Notes under the pieces: model-generated
What the model was told of the DNA's origin: nothing
Databases searched by the model: none
What the model saw: only the letters and a program-made list of their open reading frames with translations
Position numbers and translations under genes: made by a program
Part shown: in pieces, positions 11,495 through 19,285 of the stretch
Numbering within the stretch: the stretch's first letter is position 1
Layout of the letters: the number at the start of each line of letters is the position of its first letter
From: Burkholderia latens
GTDB lineage: Bacteria; Pseudomonadota; Gammaproteobacteria; Burkholderiales; Burkholderiaceae
DNA length: 64,000 nucleotides
Direction: 5' to 3'
NCBI RefSeq assembly: GCF_001718795.1
Contig: NZ_CP013435.1
Coordinates: 2,914,001-2,978,000, forward strand

Positions 11495-11555
11495 GATGGG
11501 CCCCGGAATCTCATCCGAGACTACGGGTTTGTCCCTGATTCCAAAGGAGTTTTTA

Positions 11556-12491
11556 GTGAGCCACGCCCTGACCCTTCCGAACACCCTGAGCCCGACGCCG
11601 GCCAAGGCCGAATCGGCAGGCTCGCTGGCGCTCGCAACCCACGCGATGTTGCCGGGCCAGCTTGGCAACATCGACGCGTACATCCAGGCCGTCAACCGGA
11701 TCCCGCTGCTGACCGCCGAGGAAGAACGCCAGTACGCGACCGAATTCCGCGAACACAACAACCTGGACGCGGCGCGCCACCTCGTGCTGTCGCACCTGCG
11801 GCTCGTCGTGTCGATCGCGCGCAACTATCTCGGTTACGGGCTGCCGCATGGCGACCTGATCCAGGAAGGCAACATCGGCCTGATGAAGGCGGTAAAGCGC
11901 TTCGATCCGGAGCAAAACGTACGCCTGGTGTCGTACGCGATTCACTGGATCAAGGCCGAGATTCACGAATACATCCTGCGCAACTGGCGGATGGTGAAGG
12001 TCGCGACGACGAAGGCGCAGCGCAAGCTGTTCTTTAACCTGCGCAGCCACAAGAAGAGCATGCAGGCGATGACGCCCGAGGAAATCGACGGCCTCGCGCA
12101 GGAGCTCAACGTCAAGCGCGAGGAAGTCACCGAGATGGAAACGCGCCTGTCGGGCGGTGACATCGCGCTCGAGGGCCAAGTCGAGGACGGCGAAGAGGCG
12201 TACGCGCCGATCGCCTACCTGGCCGATTCGCACAACGAGCCGACCGCCGTGCTGGCCGCGCGTCAGCGCGACATGCTGCAGACGGACGGCATCGCGCAGG
12301 CGCTCGACGCGCTCGACGCGCGCAGCCGGCGGATCATCGAGGCGCGCTGGCTGAACGTCGACGACGACGGCTCGGGCGGCTCGACGCTGCACGACCTCGC
12401 GGCCGAATTCGGCGTATCGGCGGAACGCATCCGCCAGATCGAAGCGAGCGCAATGAAGAAGATGCGCACCGCACTCGCCGAATACGCATAA
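11556..12491 (+). CDS. rpoH: RNA polymerase sigma-32 (heat-shock sigma factor)
   Basis: Directs RNA polymerase to heat-shock promoters. Of 311 residues, sigma region 1.2/2 runs from IDAYIQAVNRIPLLTAEEE through HLVLSHLRLVVSIARNYLGYGLPHGDLIQEGNIGLMKAVKRF and the -10 recognition helix. The RpoH-box QRKLFFNLRSHKK is diagnostic for sigma-32 rather than RpoD or RpoS. Region 4 with the helix-turn-helix LAAEFGVSAERIRQIEASAMKKMR closes the protein. I chose the GTG at 11556 because AAGGAG lies 6 bases upstream and the protein then begins VSHALTLPNTLS. A CIRCE element upstream links it to HrcA control. Confidence 0.96.
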   Translation: MSHALTLPNTLSPTPAKAESAGSLALATHAMLPGQLGNIDAYIQAVNRIPLLTAEEERQYATEFREHNNLDAARHLVLSHLRLVVSIARNYLGYGLPHGDLIQEGNIGLMKAVKRFDPEQNVRLVSYAIHWIKAEIHEYILRNWRMVKVATTKAQRKLFFNLRSHKKSMQAMTPEEIDGLAQELNVKREEVTEMETRLSGGDIALEGQVEDGEEAYAPIAYLADSHNEPTAVLAARQRDMLQTDGIAQALDALDARSRRIIEARWLNVDDDGSGGSTLHDLAAEFGVSAERIRQIEASAMKKMRTALAEYA

Positions 12492-12514
12492 GCGCAATTC
12501 AGAGCGTTCCCCCC

Positions 12515-12548
12515 AAAACCGCTGCCCCGCCCGGCAGCGGTTTTTTTT
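12515..12548 (+). terminator. Terminator after rpoH
   Basis: A 12-bp stem (12515-12526 with 12533-12544) whose 3' arm merges into eight Ts (12541-12548). Confidence 0.92.
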
Positions 12549-12633
12549 CGCCTGTCATTTCGCGTCACGCGTCGTTTATTGACTGACCTTATTGATCGGG
12601 TATCGGACGGATTCCGCCTCCTTCCGTATAACC

Positions 12634-12647
12634 TTGATCTGCCTCAA
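12634..12647 (+). promoter_or_regulatory. FNR/ANR-like box upstream of the cyd operon
   Basis: TTGATCTGCCTCAA matches TTGAT-N4-ATCAA at 9 of 10 fixed positions. It lies about 105 bases upstream of the likely -10 of the cyd promoter, in the otherwise empty stretch between the rpoH terminator and cydP. Confidence 0.55.
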
Positions 12648-12717
12648 GTTTTCACCCGCCGTTCGCGACGGTCTGCCGCAGCGCGGCACTCGGCAGCGGG
12701 AAGCCGGCATTTTAAAA

Positions 12718-12746
12718 TTGGCACGTCGGCTTAAAAGGATTAAAAA
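12718..12746 (+). promoter_or_regulatory. Likely sigma-70 promoter of cydPABX
   Basis: TTGGCA (12718-12723), 17 bases, TAAAAA (12741-12746), in a markedly AT-rich patch. Together with the FNR-like boxes this explains the 270-base gap 12549-12819, in which I see no gene. Confidence 0.5.
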
Positions 12747-12819
12747 AACAGCTTAACCGCCGTCATAAATCCGACGTAAAGTCGCCCCAAACCACGTAAA
12801 TCGATTCAGGATTATCGCC

Positions 12820-12833
12820 TTGATCTCGATCAA
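12820..12833 (+). promoter_or_regulatory. Perfect FNR/ANR consensus over the predicted cydP start
   Basis: TTGATCTCGATCAA is an exact TTGAT-N4-ATCAA palindrome. It lies about 75 bases downstream of the -10 hexamer at 12741 and begins exactly at the predicted TTG start codon, so bound FNR/ANR would act as a roadblock repressor, or mark an additional downstream promoter. Confidence 0.6.
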
Positions 12834-13098
12834 TAAAGAGCCTGCCGCGCGTTCCCCGCGTGCCGACGGCACGGTCGGCTGGCGCGCGCGCATCGTCGCG
12901 TGGGCCCGCGGGCCAACGCTCGTGCGCGACATCACGCTGGTGCTGATCGTCAAGCTGATCCTGCTGATGTCGCTCAAATACGCATTCTTCAATCATCCGC
13001 AGGCCCAGCACATGTCGCTGCCGCCTGCCGTCGTCGCCGAGAAGCTGCTCTCGGTGCCGGCGCCTGCATCCTCCGAGGGAGACCACCATGATAAGTAG
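12820..13098 (+). CDS. cydP: Cytochrome oxidase small subunit-like protein CydP
   Basis: A 92-residue protein found as the first gene of some proteobacterial cyd operons. It has a basic N-terminal part, one transmembrane helix (about residues 39-55, [20 protein letters not shown]) and a polar tail, so it is probably an accessory membrane subunit of the bd oxidase; its role is not defined. No ATG is available: the TTG at 12820 has AGGA 8 bases upstream but coincides with an FNR consensus, so an internal GTG just before the helix (about 12919) is an alternative start. The frame overlaps the cydA start by 11 bases, implying translational coupling. Confidence 0.75.
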   Translation: MISINKEPAARSPRADGTVGWRARIVAWARGPTLVRDITLVLIVKLILLMSLKYAFFNHPQAQHMSLPPAVVAEKLLSVPAPASSEGDHHDK

Positions 13099-14668
13099 CG
13101 AAGTCGTCGATCTGTCGCGTCTGCAGTTCGGCATCACGGCGCTCTACCACTTCCTGTTCGTGCCGCTGACGCTCGGCCTGTCCTGGCTGCTCGTCATCAT
13201 GGAAGCCGTGTACGTGATGACCGGCAAGCAGGTCTACAAGGACATGACCCAGTTCTGGGGCAAGCTGTTCGGGATCAATTTCGCGATGGGCGTGACGACC
13301 GGCATCACGCTCGAATTCCAGTTCGGCACGAACTGGTCGTACTACTCGCACTACGTCGGCGACATCTTCGGCGTGCCGCTCGCGGTCGAAGGCCTGATGG
13401 CGTTCTTCCTCGAATCGACGTTCGTCGGCCTGTTCTTCTTCGGCTGGAACCGCCTGTCGAAGGTGAAGCACCTGATCGTCACGTTCCTCGTCGCGCTGGG
13501 CTCGAACCTGTCCGCGCTGTGGATCCTCGTCGCGAACGGCTGGATGAACAACCCGGTCGGCGCCGAGTTCAACTACCAGACGATGCGCATGGAGCTGACG
13601 AGCCTGTTCGACGTGCTGTTCAACCCGGTCGCCCAGGTGAAGTTCGTGCACACCGTGTCGGCCGGCTACGTGACGGCGGCGATGTTCGTGCTCGGCATCT
13701 CGTCATGGTACTTGCTGAAGAAGCGCGACACCGACTTCGCGCTGCGCTCGTTCGCGGTCGCGGCGGGCTTCGGCCTCGCGGCCACGTTGTGCGTGATCGT
13801 GCTCGGCGACGAATCCGGCTATACGACCGGCGAAGTGCAGAAGATGAAGCTCGCCGCAATCGAATCCGAATGGGAAACCCAGCCCGCGCCGGCCTCGTTC
13901 ACGCTGATCGGCATCCCGAACCAGAAGGAAGAGCGCACCGACTACGCGATCAAGATCCCGTACGCGCTCGGCCTGATCGCGACGCGCTCGATCGACGAGC
14001 CGGTGGTCGGCCTGCGCGAACTCGCGAAGCACAGCGAGGAACACATCCAGAGCGGGATGGTCGCGTACGGCGCGTTGCAGAAGATCAAGCAAGGCGACAC
14101 GAGCGCCGCGACCCGCGCGCTGTTCGACCAGCACAAGCAGTATCTCGGCTACGGGCTGATGCTCAAGCAATTCACGCCGAACGTGGTCGATGCGACGCCG
14201 GAGCAGATCAAGGCCGCCGCGAAGAAGACGATCCCCCCGGTCGCGCCCGTGTTCTTCTCGTTCCGGATCATGGTGTTCCTCGGCTTCCTGTTCCTCGCGA
14301 CCTTCATCGCAGCGTTCTGGTTCTGCGCGCGCCGGCAGCTGCTGGATGACAACCGCCGCTGGTTCCTGCGCTATGCGGTGTGGGCGATCCCGCTGCCGTG
14401 GCTCGCCGCGGAATTCGGCTGGGTCGTCGCGGAGCTCGGCCGCCAGCCGTGGACGATCGCGGGCATCCTGCCGACGCATCTGTCCGCGTCCAGCCTGACG
14501 TCGACGGACCTGTACCTGAGCCTCGCCGGTTTCATCGCGTTCTACACGGCACTGTTCGTCATCGAGATCAAGCTGATGTTCAAGTACGCGCGCCTCGGCC
14601 CGTCGTCGCTGCATACCGGCCGCTATCACCACGAACTCGCCTCAGCCGGCGAGCGCGCCGCGGTTTGA
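13088..14668 (+). CDS. cydA: Cytochrome bd ubiquinol oxidase subunit I (long Q-loop)
   Basis: Heme-binding subunit of the quinol:O2 oxidoreductase in the inner membrane, a high-affinity oxidase used at low oxygen or under stress. At 526 residues it is close to E. coli CydA. Visible heme ligands are His21 ([17 protein letters not shown]), the histidine in [11 protein letters not shown], and the methionine in [11 protein letters not shown]. The quinol-binding loop [16 protein letters not shown] matches the E. coli loop with its key Lys and Glu and is followed by a full-length insert. This is therefore the canonical long-loop bd enzyme rather than the short-loop cyanide-insensitive type. It overlaps cydP, and cydB follows after 31 bases. 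Confidence 0.96.
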   Translation: MISSEVVDLSRLQFGITALYHFLFVPLTLGLSWLLVIMEAVYVMTGKQVYKDMTQFWGKLFGINFAMGVTTGITLEFQFGTNWSYYSHYVGDIFGVPLAVEGLMAFFLESTFVGLFFFGWNRLSKVKHLIVTFLVALGSNLSALWILVANGWMNNPVGAEFNYQTMRMELTSLFDVLFNPVAQVKFVHTVSAGYVTAAMFVLGISSWYLLKKRDTDFALRSFAVAAGFGLAATLCVIVLGDESGYTTGEVQKMKLAAIESEWETQPAPASFTLIGIPNQKEERTDYAIKIPYALGLIATRSIDEPVVGLRELAKHSEEHIQSGMVAYGALQKIKQGDTSAATRALFDQHKQYLGYGLMLKQFTPNVVDATPEQIKAAAKKTIPPVAPVFFSFRIMVFLGFLFLATFIAAFWFCARRQLLDDNRRWFLRYAVWAIPLPWLAAEFGWVVAELGRQPWTIAGILPTHLSASSLTSTDLYLSLAGFIAFYTALFVIEIKLMFKYARLGPSSLHTGRYHHELASAGERAAV

Positions 14669-14699
14669 GCACGCCCCCGCAACGGAACAAGGAATCGCT

Positions 14700-15836
14700 A
14701 TGGACTACGCAACTCTCAAGCTGATCTGGTGGCTGCTCGTCGGCGTGCTGCTGATCGGCTTCGCCGTCACCGACGGCTTCGACATGGGCGCGACCGCGCT
14801 GCTGCCGTTTCTCGGCAAGACCGACGACGAGCGCCGCATCATCGTCAACACGGTAGGCGCGACGTGGGAAGGCAACCAGGTATGGCTTATCACGGCCGGC
14901 GGCGCGATGTTCGCCGCGTGGCCGCTCGTCTATGCCGCGTCGTTCTCGGGCTTCTACTTCGCGATGCTGCTCGTGCTGTTCGCGCTGTTCTTCCGGCCGG
15001 TGGGCTTCGACTATCGAAGCAAGCGGCCCGACCCGCGCTGGCGCGCCGGCTGGGACTGCGGCCTGTTCGTCGGCGGCTTCGTGCCGGCGCTGGTGTTCGG
15101 CGTCGCATTCGGCAACCTGCTGCAGGGCGTGCCGTTCAAGTTCGACAGCGACCTGCGCGTGACCTACTACGGCGGCTTCTGGGCGCTGCTGAACCCGTTC
15201 GCGCTGCTCTGCGGGCTCGTCAGCCTCGCGATGCTCGTCGCGCACGGCGCCGCGTTCATCAAGATGAAGACCGACGGCGCGATCGCTCGCCGCGCGTCGA
15301 TCGCGCTGCGCGTGTCGGCCCTCGTCGCGGTCGTGCTGTTCGTGCTCGCAGGCGTGCTCGTCGCGTCGACCATCGGCGGCTTCCACATCACCCACGCCGC
15401 ACCGAACGACACGGTCGCGAACCCGCTGCTGAAGGACGTCGCGGCCGGCTCGGGGTTTTGGCTCGCAAACTACGGCGAATATCCGTGGATGATCGCGGCG
15501 CCGGTGGTCGGCATCGCCGGCGGCCTGCTCGCGCTGCTGCTCGCCGGCTCGAAGCAGGAAAAGACGGCGTTCTTCTGCACGGGCCTGATGATCGCCGGCG
15601 TGATCCTGACCGCGGGCTTCTCGATGTTCCCGTTCATCATGCCGTCGTCGCTCGATCCGCGCAGCAGCCTCACCGTATGGGATTCGACGTCGAGCCACAT
15701 GACGCTGCAGGTGATGCTGTTCGCGGTGGTCGTGTTCCTGCCGATCGTGCTGCTCTATACGGGCTGGGTCTATCGCGTGATGCGCGGCAAGGTCACGCAT
15801 CAATCGCTCGAAGAGAACAAGCACTCGATGTATTGA
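14700..15836 (+). CDS. cydB: Cytochrome bd ubiquinol oxidase subunit II
   Basis: Membrane partner of CydA with eight or more helices over 378 residues. The N-terminal signature [32 protein letters not shown] and the [23 protein letters not shown] segment are typical of the family. ACAAGGAATCGCT precedes the ATG (AAGGA ribosome site). The order cydA-cydB-cydX with short gaps indicates one operon from the promoter near 12740 to the terminator at 16090. Confidence 0.96.
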   Translation: MDYATLKLIWWLLVGVLLIGFAVTDGFDMGATALLPFLGKTDDERRIIVNTVGATWEGNQVWLITAGGAMFAAWPLVYAASFSGFYFAMLLVLFALFFRPVGFDYRSKRPDPRWRAGWDCGLFVGGFVPALVFGVAFGNLLQGVPFKFDSDLRVTYYGGFWALLNPFALLCGLVSLAMLVAHGAAFIKMKTDGAIARRASIALRVSALVAVVLFVLAGVLVASTIGGFHITHAAPNDTVANPLLKDVAAGSGFWLANYGEYPWMIAAPVVGIAGGLLALLLAGSKQEKTAFFCTGLMIAGVILTAGFSMFPFIMPSSLDPRSSLTVWDSTSSHMTLQVMLFAVVVFLPIVLLYTGWVYRVMRGKVTHQSLEENKHSMY

Positions 15837-15891
15837 ACCCGGCCGGGGGCGCATACGCGCCCTTCGCCACCGTTTCGCAAGGAGTCGGATC

Positions 15892-16014
15892 ATGTGGTAT
15901 TTCAGCTGGATTCTCGGTATCGGCGTCGCACTGTCGTTCGGCATCGTCAACGCGATGTGGCTCGAAGCGCGGCAGAAATCGCAGGAAGCGTCGGTGCGCG
16001 CACGCCGCGACTGA
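15892..16014 (+). CDS. cydX: Cytochrome bd small subunit CydX (YbgT/CbdX family)
   Basis: A 40-residue single-helix protein, starting MWYFSWILGIGVALSFGIVN and continuing with AMWLEARQ. It matches the CydX family (W-Y-F-x-W-I-L-G and the N-x-M-W-x-E motifs), which stabilises the hemes of the bd oxidase. AAGGAG lies 8 bases before the ATG. The Arg-rich tail RARRD obeys the positive-inside pattern. It is the last gene of the cyd operon. Confidence 0.93.
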   Translation: MWYFSWILGIGVALSFGIVNAMWLEARQKSQEASVRARRD

Positions 16015-16089
16015 CGTGCGATACATGCGCGGCGCGCGCGGCCGGCACCCATGCCGCAGCCCTCGCCGCGCCGTCGCATCGCCGGAACG

Positions 16090-16116
16090 AACCTCGCTTC
16101 ATGCGAGGTTTTTTTT
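16090..16116 (+). terminator. Terminator of the cydPABX operon
   Basis: An 8-bp stem (16090-16097 with 16103-16110), loop TTCAT, merging into a run of eight Ts. Confidence 0.92.
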
Positions 16117-16172
16117 CGTCGTCGTCACGCCGGCCGCGGTTCACAGACCGATGCCAATTTAGCGCCAGATTG

Positions 16173-16190
16173 ATACCACTTGAATACCAA
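16173..16190. promoter_or_regulatory. Putative NagQ operator upstream of the hexosaminidase gene
   Basis: Two tandem half-sites, GATACCA (16173-16179) and AATACCA (16184-16190), are spaced 11 bases apart, one helical turn. The same arrangement occurs in the nag operon promoter (26758-26775) and nowhere else I noticed. It overlaps the likely -35 region, as expected for a repressor site. Assignment to NagQ is inference from this sharing and from nagQ's position. Confidence 0.6.
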
Positions 16191-16208
16191 TAAAAGGTTT
16201 CATAAGAT
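16181..16208 (+). promoter_or_regulatory. Possible promoter of the hexosaminidase transcript
   Basis: TTGAAT (16181-16186), 16 bases, TAAGAT (16203-16208) in the only AT-rich patch of the 500-base gap after cydX. If used, the transcript has a leader of about 400 bases before the coding region at 16618. Confidence 0.4.
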
Positions 16209-16255
16209 CTTTCCACACGGCCGCTGACAGGCCGTTTCCATTCAGTGGGGGAGAC

Positions 16256-16417
16256 ATGCGATTTCCGTGTCTGCTGCGCGCCGTCGCACCGCGTCGCCGT
16301 TCGCGTGCAGCGGCCGTTCCCGGCCGGCCGCGCGCCCCCGCCGGCCGGCGATACCTGCCGGACGGTGCTCGCGATTGTCGCGTCCGTATCGCAGCGGTCC
16401 GCGCGCCGCCCCGATGA
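16256..16417 (+). CDS. Possible 53-codon leader ORF upstream of the hexosaminidase (uncertain)
   Basis: An ATG at 16256 is preceded at 4-5 bases by GGGGGAG, one of the better ribosome sites in the region. It opens a 53-codon frame (MRFPCLLRAVAPRRR...) ending in TGA at 16415. The product is Arg/Ala/Pro-rich and resembles nothing I know; such composition is also what random GC-rich sequence gives. The frame includes a 9-bp all-GC hairpin (16320-16328 with 16340-16348). The rest of the gap 16118-16617 shows no gene on either strand. Confidence 0.3.
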   Translation: MRFPCLLRAVAPRRRSRAAAVPGRPRAPAGRRYLPDGARDCRVRIAAVRAPPR

Positions 16418-16617
16418 ACGCGTTCCGGCGCTCGCGCCGATCCGATCGGCACGCGTACTCGACTCCGGGGCCGTAACGCGCGTCATCAGCGTGTCGAACA
16501 CGTCCGGCTCCCCTCGTCACGCCGGACATCGATGTCCCCCGCAGCTCCGTTGAAAGCCCAGACCGCAGCGACGTCGTCTCGCGAGGCCGCTACGCCCCTT
16601 TTTTCTGAGGAGTTCGA

Positions 16618-19101
16618 ATGAAACACACGTTGCCTTCCCTGTTGACCGGCTTGCTGATCGCGGCACTGCTGCCGGCGGCAAGCTGCGCCGAGCCTGCGCA
16701 ATCCGCTGCGGGTGCGCTCGCCGGCACCGCGCGGCCGGCCATGCAGCCGGCCGACCTGGCCGCAGTGCTCGCGAACGGTCTCGCGCTGCGCGTGGTCGTC
16801 GACAACAATCACGCGGCCGCAGCCGGCGTGCCATGCGCCGATCTCGGCGCCGACGGTGCGGCCTGCGCGACCGGACGCCTGTTTCTGCAGAATCGCGGCC
16901 ACCAGCCGATCGCCGACGGCGGCTGGAAGCTCTACCTGCACAGCATCCGCCGCCTGCTGCGGATCGACCGGCCTGACTTCGCGCTGCGGCGGCTCACGGG
17001 CGACCTGTACGAACTGACACCGCAGCCGGGCGCCGTCCGGCTCGGGCCCGGCGAACGCATCGAGCTGCCGTTCGTCGCCGAATACTGGCTACGGCGCTAC
17101 AGCGACGTGATTCCGCGGCCGTACGTCGTCGTCGATGGCGCGCCGCCTGCCGTGCTGCGCTACAACGACACCGACGACGAGTTGCGCTACGTCGAATCGC
17201 TGCCGGCCGACGCGCAGAACAGCTCGACCGGCAATGCGCCGCCGGTGGCCGCGCGCCCCGATGCGAGCCGCGCGCTGCCGAGCGTGAAGCGCGAGCAACC
17301 GCTGCCCGGCGCGCTCGACCTGCGCGGCGTCGAATTCGGGCTGTCCGACCTGCCCGACGCGCAGGTCGCGGCGCTGCGCGAGCGCGCGGCGACGCTGGGT
17401 CTCGACGGCGCACGCGTACCGGTGCGCGGCGCGGTGGCCCCGCGCCGGCTGCCGGCCGATATCGCGAAGCCGGGCGGCTACCGGCTCGCGATCGGGCCGC
17501 GCGGCGTCCTGATCGAAGGCTACGATCGCGCGGGCGTGTACTACGGCGTGCAGACGCTGTTCTCGCTCGCGCCGGCCGGCGGCGGCACGATCCCGGCGCT
17601 GCTCGTCGAGGATGCGCCGCGTTTCGTGCACCGGGGGATGCACGTCGATCTCGCGCGCAATTTCAAGCATCCGGCGACCCTGCGCCGCCTGATCGACCAG
17701 ATGAGCGCGTACAAGCTCAATCGCCTGCACCTGCACCTGTCCGACGACGAAGGCTGGCGCATCGAGATCCCGGGCCTGCCGGAGCTGACCGATATCGGCG
17801 CGCGCCGCTGCCACGATCCGGGCGAGACGCGCTGCCTGCTGCCGCAACTCGGCTCCGGTCCCGACAACCGCTCGGGCGGCGGCTACCTGACGCGTTCCGA
17901 TTACGTCGAGCTGGTGCGCTACGCGGCCGACCGCTTCGTCGAAGTGATTCCCGAAATCGACATGCCCGCGCACGCGCGCGCGGCCGTCGTGTCGATGGAA
18001 GCGCGCTACCGGAGGCTGCACGCGGCGGGCCGGGACCAGCAAGCGAATGCGTACCGGCTGCTCGATCCGCAAGACACGTCGAACCTGACGACCGTGCAGT
18101 TCTACGACCGGCGCAGCGATCTGAATCCGTGCGTGCCGGGCGCGCTGAATTTCGCATCGAAAGTGATCCGCGAGATCGCGGCGATGCATGCGGACGCACA
18201 GGTTCCGCTGCGCATCTGGCACTACGGCGGCGACGAAGCGAAGAACATCCTGCTCGGCGGCGGCTTCCAGCCGCTGAACGGCACCGACCCGAACAAGGGG
18301 CGCATCGATCTGGCCGCGCAAGACAAGCCGTGGGCGCGCTCGCCCGCGTGCACGGCACTGCTTCAGCGCGGCGAGATCAAGTCGATCGACGAGTTGCCGA
18401 CGCGCTTCGCGAAGCAGGTGAGCGCGGCGGTCGATGCGAACGGGATCGGCACGATGGCCGCGTGGCAGGATGGCATCAAGCACGCGAACGGGCCGCAAGA
18501 CTTCAGCACGCGGCGCGTGATGGTGTCGCTGTGGGACACGATCTTCTGGGGCGCTTCGGACAGCGCGCGCGACCTGAGCAACAAGGGCTATCTGACGGTG
18601 CTCGCGTTGCCCGACTACCTGTACTTCGACTTCCCGTACACGCTGAACCCGCGCGAGCGCGGTTATTACTGGGGCTCGCAAGCCACCGACGAGTACAAGG
18701 TGTTCTCGCTCGCGCCGGAGAACCTGCCGCAGAACGCGGAGGTGATGGGCGATCGCGACGGCAACGCATTCGAAGTCACCGGCACGGGCGCCGCACCGCG
18801 CATCGAAGGGATTCAGGGGCAGGCATGGGGCGAGGTGATGCGCAACGACACGTTCCTCGAGTACATGGTCTATCCGCGGCTGCTCGCACTCGCCGAGCGC
18901 GCGTGGCACCGGGCGGACTGGGAGCTGCCGTATGCGGCCGGCGTGCGTTACAAGCGCGGCGACACGCATCATGTCGACACGGCGGCGCTGCAGCGCGACT
19001 GGGCCGGCTTCGCGACGCTCGTCACGCAGCGCGAATTGCCGAAGCTCGACCGGGCCGGGATCGGCTACCGGAAGCCGACCTTCACGCTGACGAATCCTTG
19101 A
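16618..19101 (+). CDS. Secreted beta-N-acetylhexosaminidase (chitobiase-type, GH20)
   Basis: Releases terminal GlcNAc from chitobiose and chitooligosaccharides, feeding the nag operon on the other strand. The 827 residues begin with an export signal (1-23, LLTGLLIAALLPAASC); the Cys after AAS could be a lipobox, so lipoprotein anchoring is possible. A CHB_HEX carbohydrate-binding-like domain (about 45-185), a GH20b domain (about 200-330) and the catalytic TIM barrel (from RFVHRGMHVDLARNF at 335) follow. The catalytic pair is Asp539-Glu540 in HYGGDEAKN, the same numbering as in Serratia chitobiase; HLHLSDDEGWRIEI is also conserved. GAGG lies upstream of the ATG. A shared 15-bp terminator separates it from nagE. 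Confidence 0.93.
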   Translation: MKHTLPSLLTGLLIAALLPAASCAEPAQSAAGALAGTARPAMQPADLAAVLANGLALRVVVDNNHAAAAGVPCADLGADGAACATGRLFLQNRGHQPIADGGWKLYLHSIRRLLRIDRPDFALRRLTGDLYELTPQPGAVRLGPGERIELPFVAEYWLRRYSDVIPRPYVVVDGAPPAVLRYNDTDDELRYVESLPADAQNSSTGNAPPVAARPDASRALPSVKREQPLPGALDLRGVEFGLSDLPDAQVAALRERAATLGLDGARVPVRGAVAPRRLPADIAKPGGYRLAIGPRGVLIEGYDRAGVYYGVQTLFSLAPAGGGTIPALLVEDAPRFVHRGMHVDLARNFKHPATLRRLIDQMSAYKLNRLHLHLSDDEGWRIEIPGLPELTDIGARRCHDPGETRCLLPQLGSGPDNRSGGGYLTRSDYVELVRYAADRFVEVIPEIDMPAHARAAVVSMEARYRRLHAAGRDQQANAYRLLDPQDTSNLTTVQFYDRRSDLNPCVPGALNFASKVIREIAAMHADAQVPLRIWHYGGDEAKNILLGGGFQPLNGTDPNKGRIDLAAQDKPWARSPACTALLQRGEIKSIDELPTRFAKQVSAAVDANGIGTMAAWQDGIKHANGPQDFSTRRVMVSLWDTIFWGASDSARDLSNKGYLTVLALPDYLYFDFPYTLNPRERGYYWGSQATDEYKVFSLAPENLPQNAEVMGDRDGNAFEVTGTGAAPRIEGIQGQAWGEVMRNDTFLEYMVYPRLLALAERAWHRADWELPYAAGVRYKRGDTHHVDTAALQRDWAGFATLVTQRELPKLDRAGIGYRKPTFTLTNP

Positions 19102-19193
19102 ACGATCGGACGACGAAACGGCTGCGCGGCTGATCCGAATCAATGGCGCAGGCGGTGCGCGATGCGGCTGAGCGCATCGCGCGCCCACAAAGA

Positions 19194-19229
19194 AAAACGG
19201 CTTGCGACACATCCGTCGCAAGCCGTTTT
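19194..19229. terminator. Bidirectional terminator between hexosaminidase gene and nagE
   Basis: A perfect 15-bp stem (19194-19208 with 19215-19229), loop ACATCC, with A-run before and T-run after, so it works in both directions for the two convergent transcripts. Confidence 0.92.
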
Positions 19230-19285
19230 CGTTCTACCGTCCGGCGGCCCGGACCCGCCATGCGGCTCGGGCGCGTTTCATCGCA

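Noticed and set aside
17089..19221. A 710-codon open frame on the minus strand opposite the hexosaminidase gene.
   Set aside because: Same reason: no recognisable domain, composition typical of an antisense frame, while the plus strand holds a full GH20 enzyme with catalytic residues.
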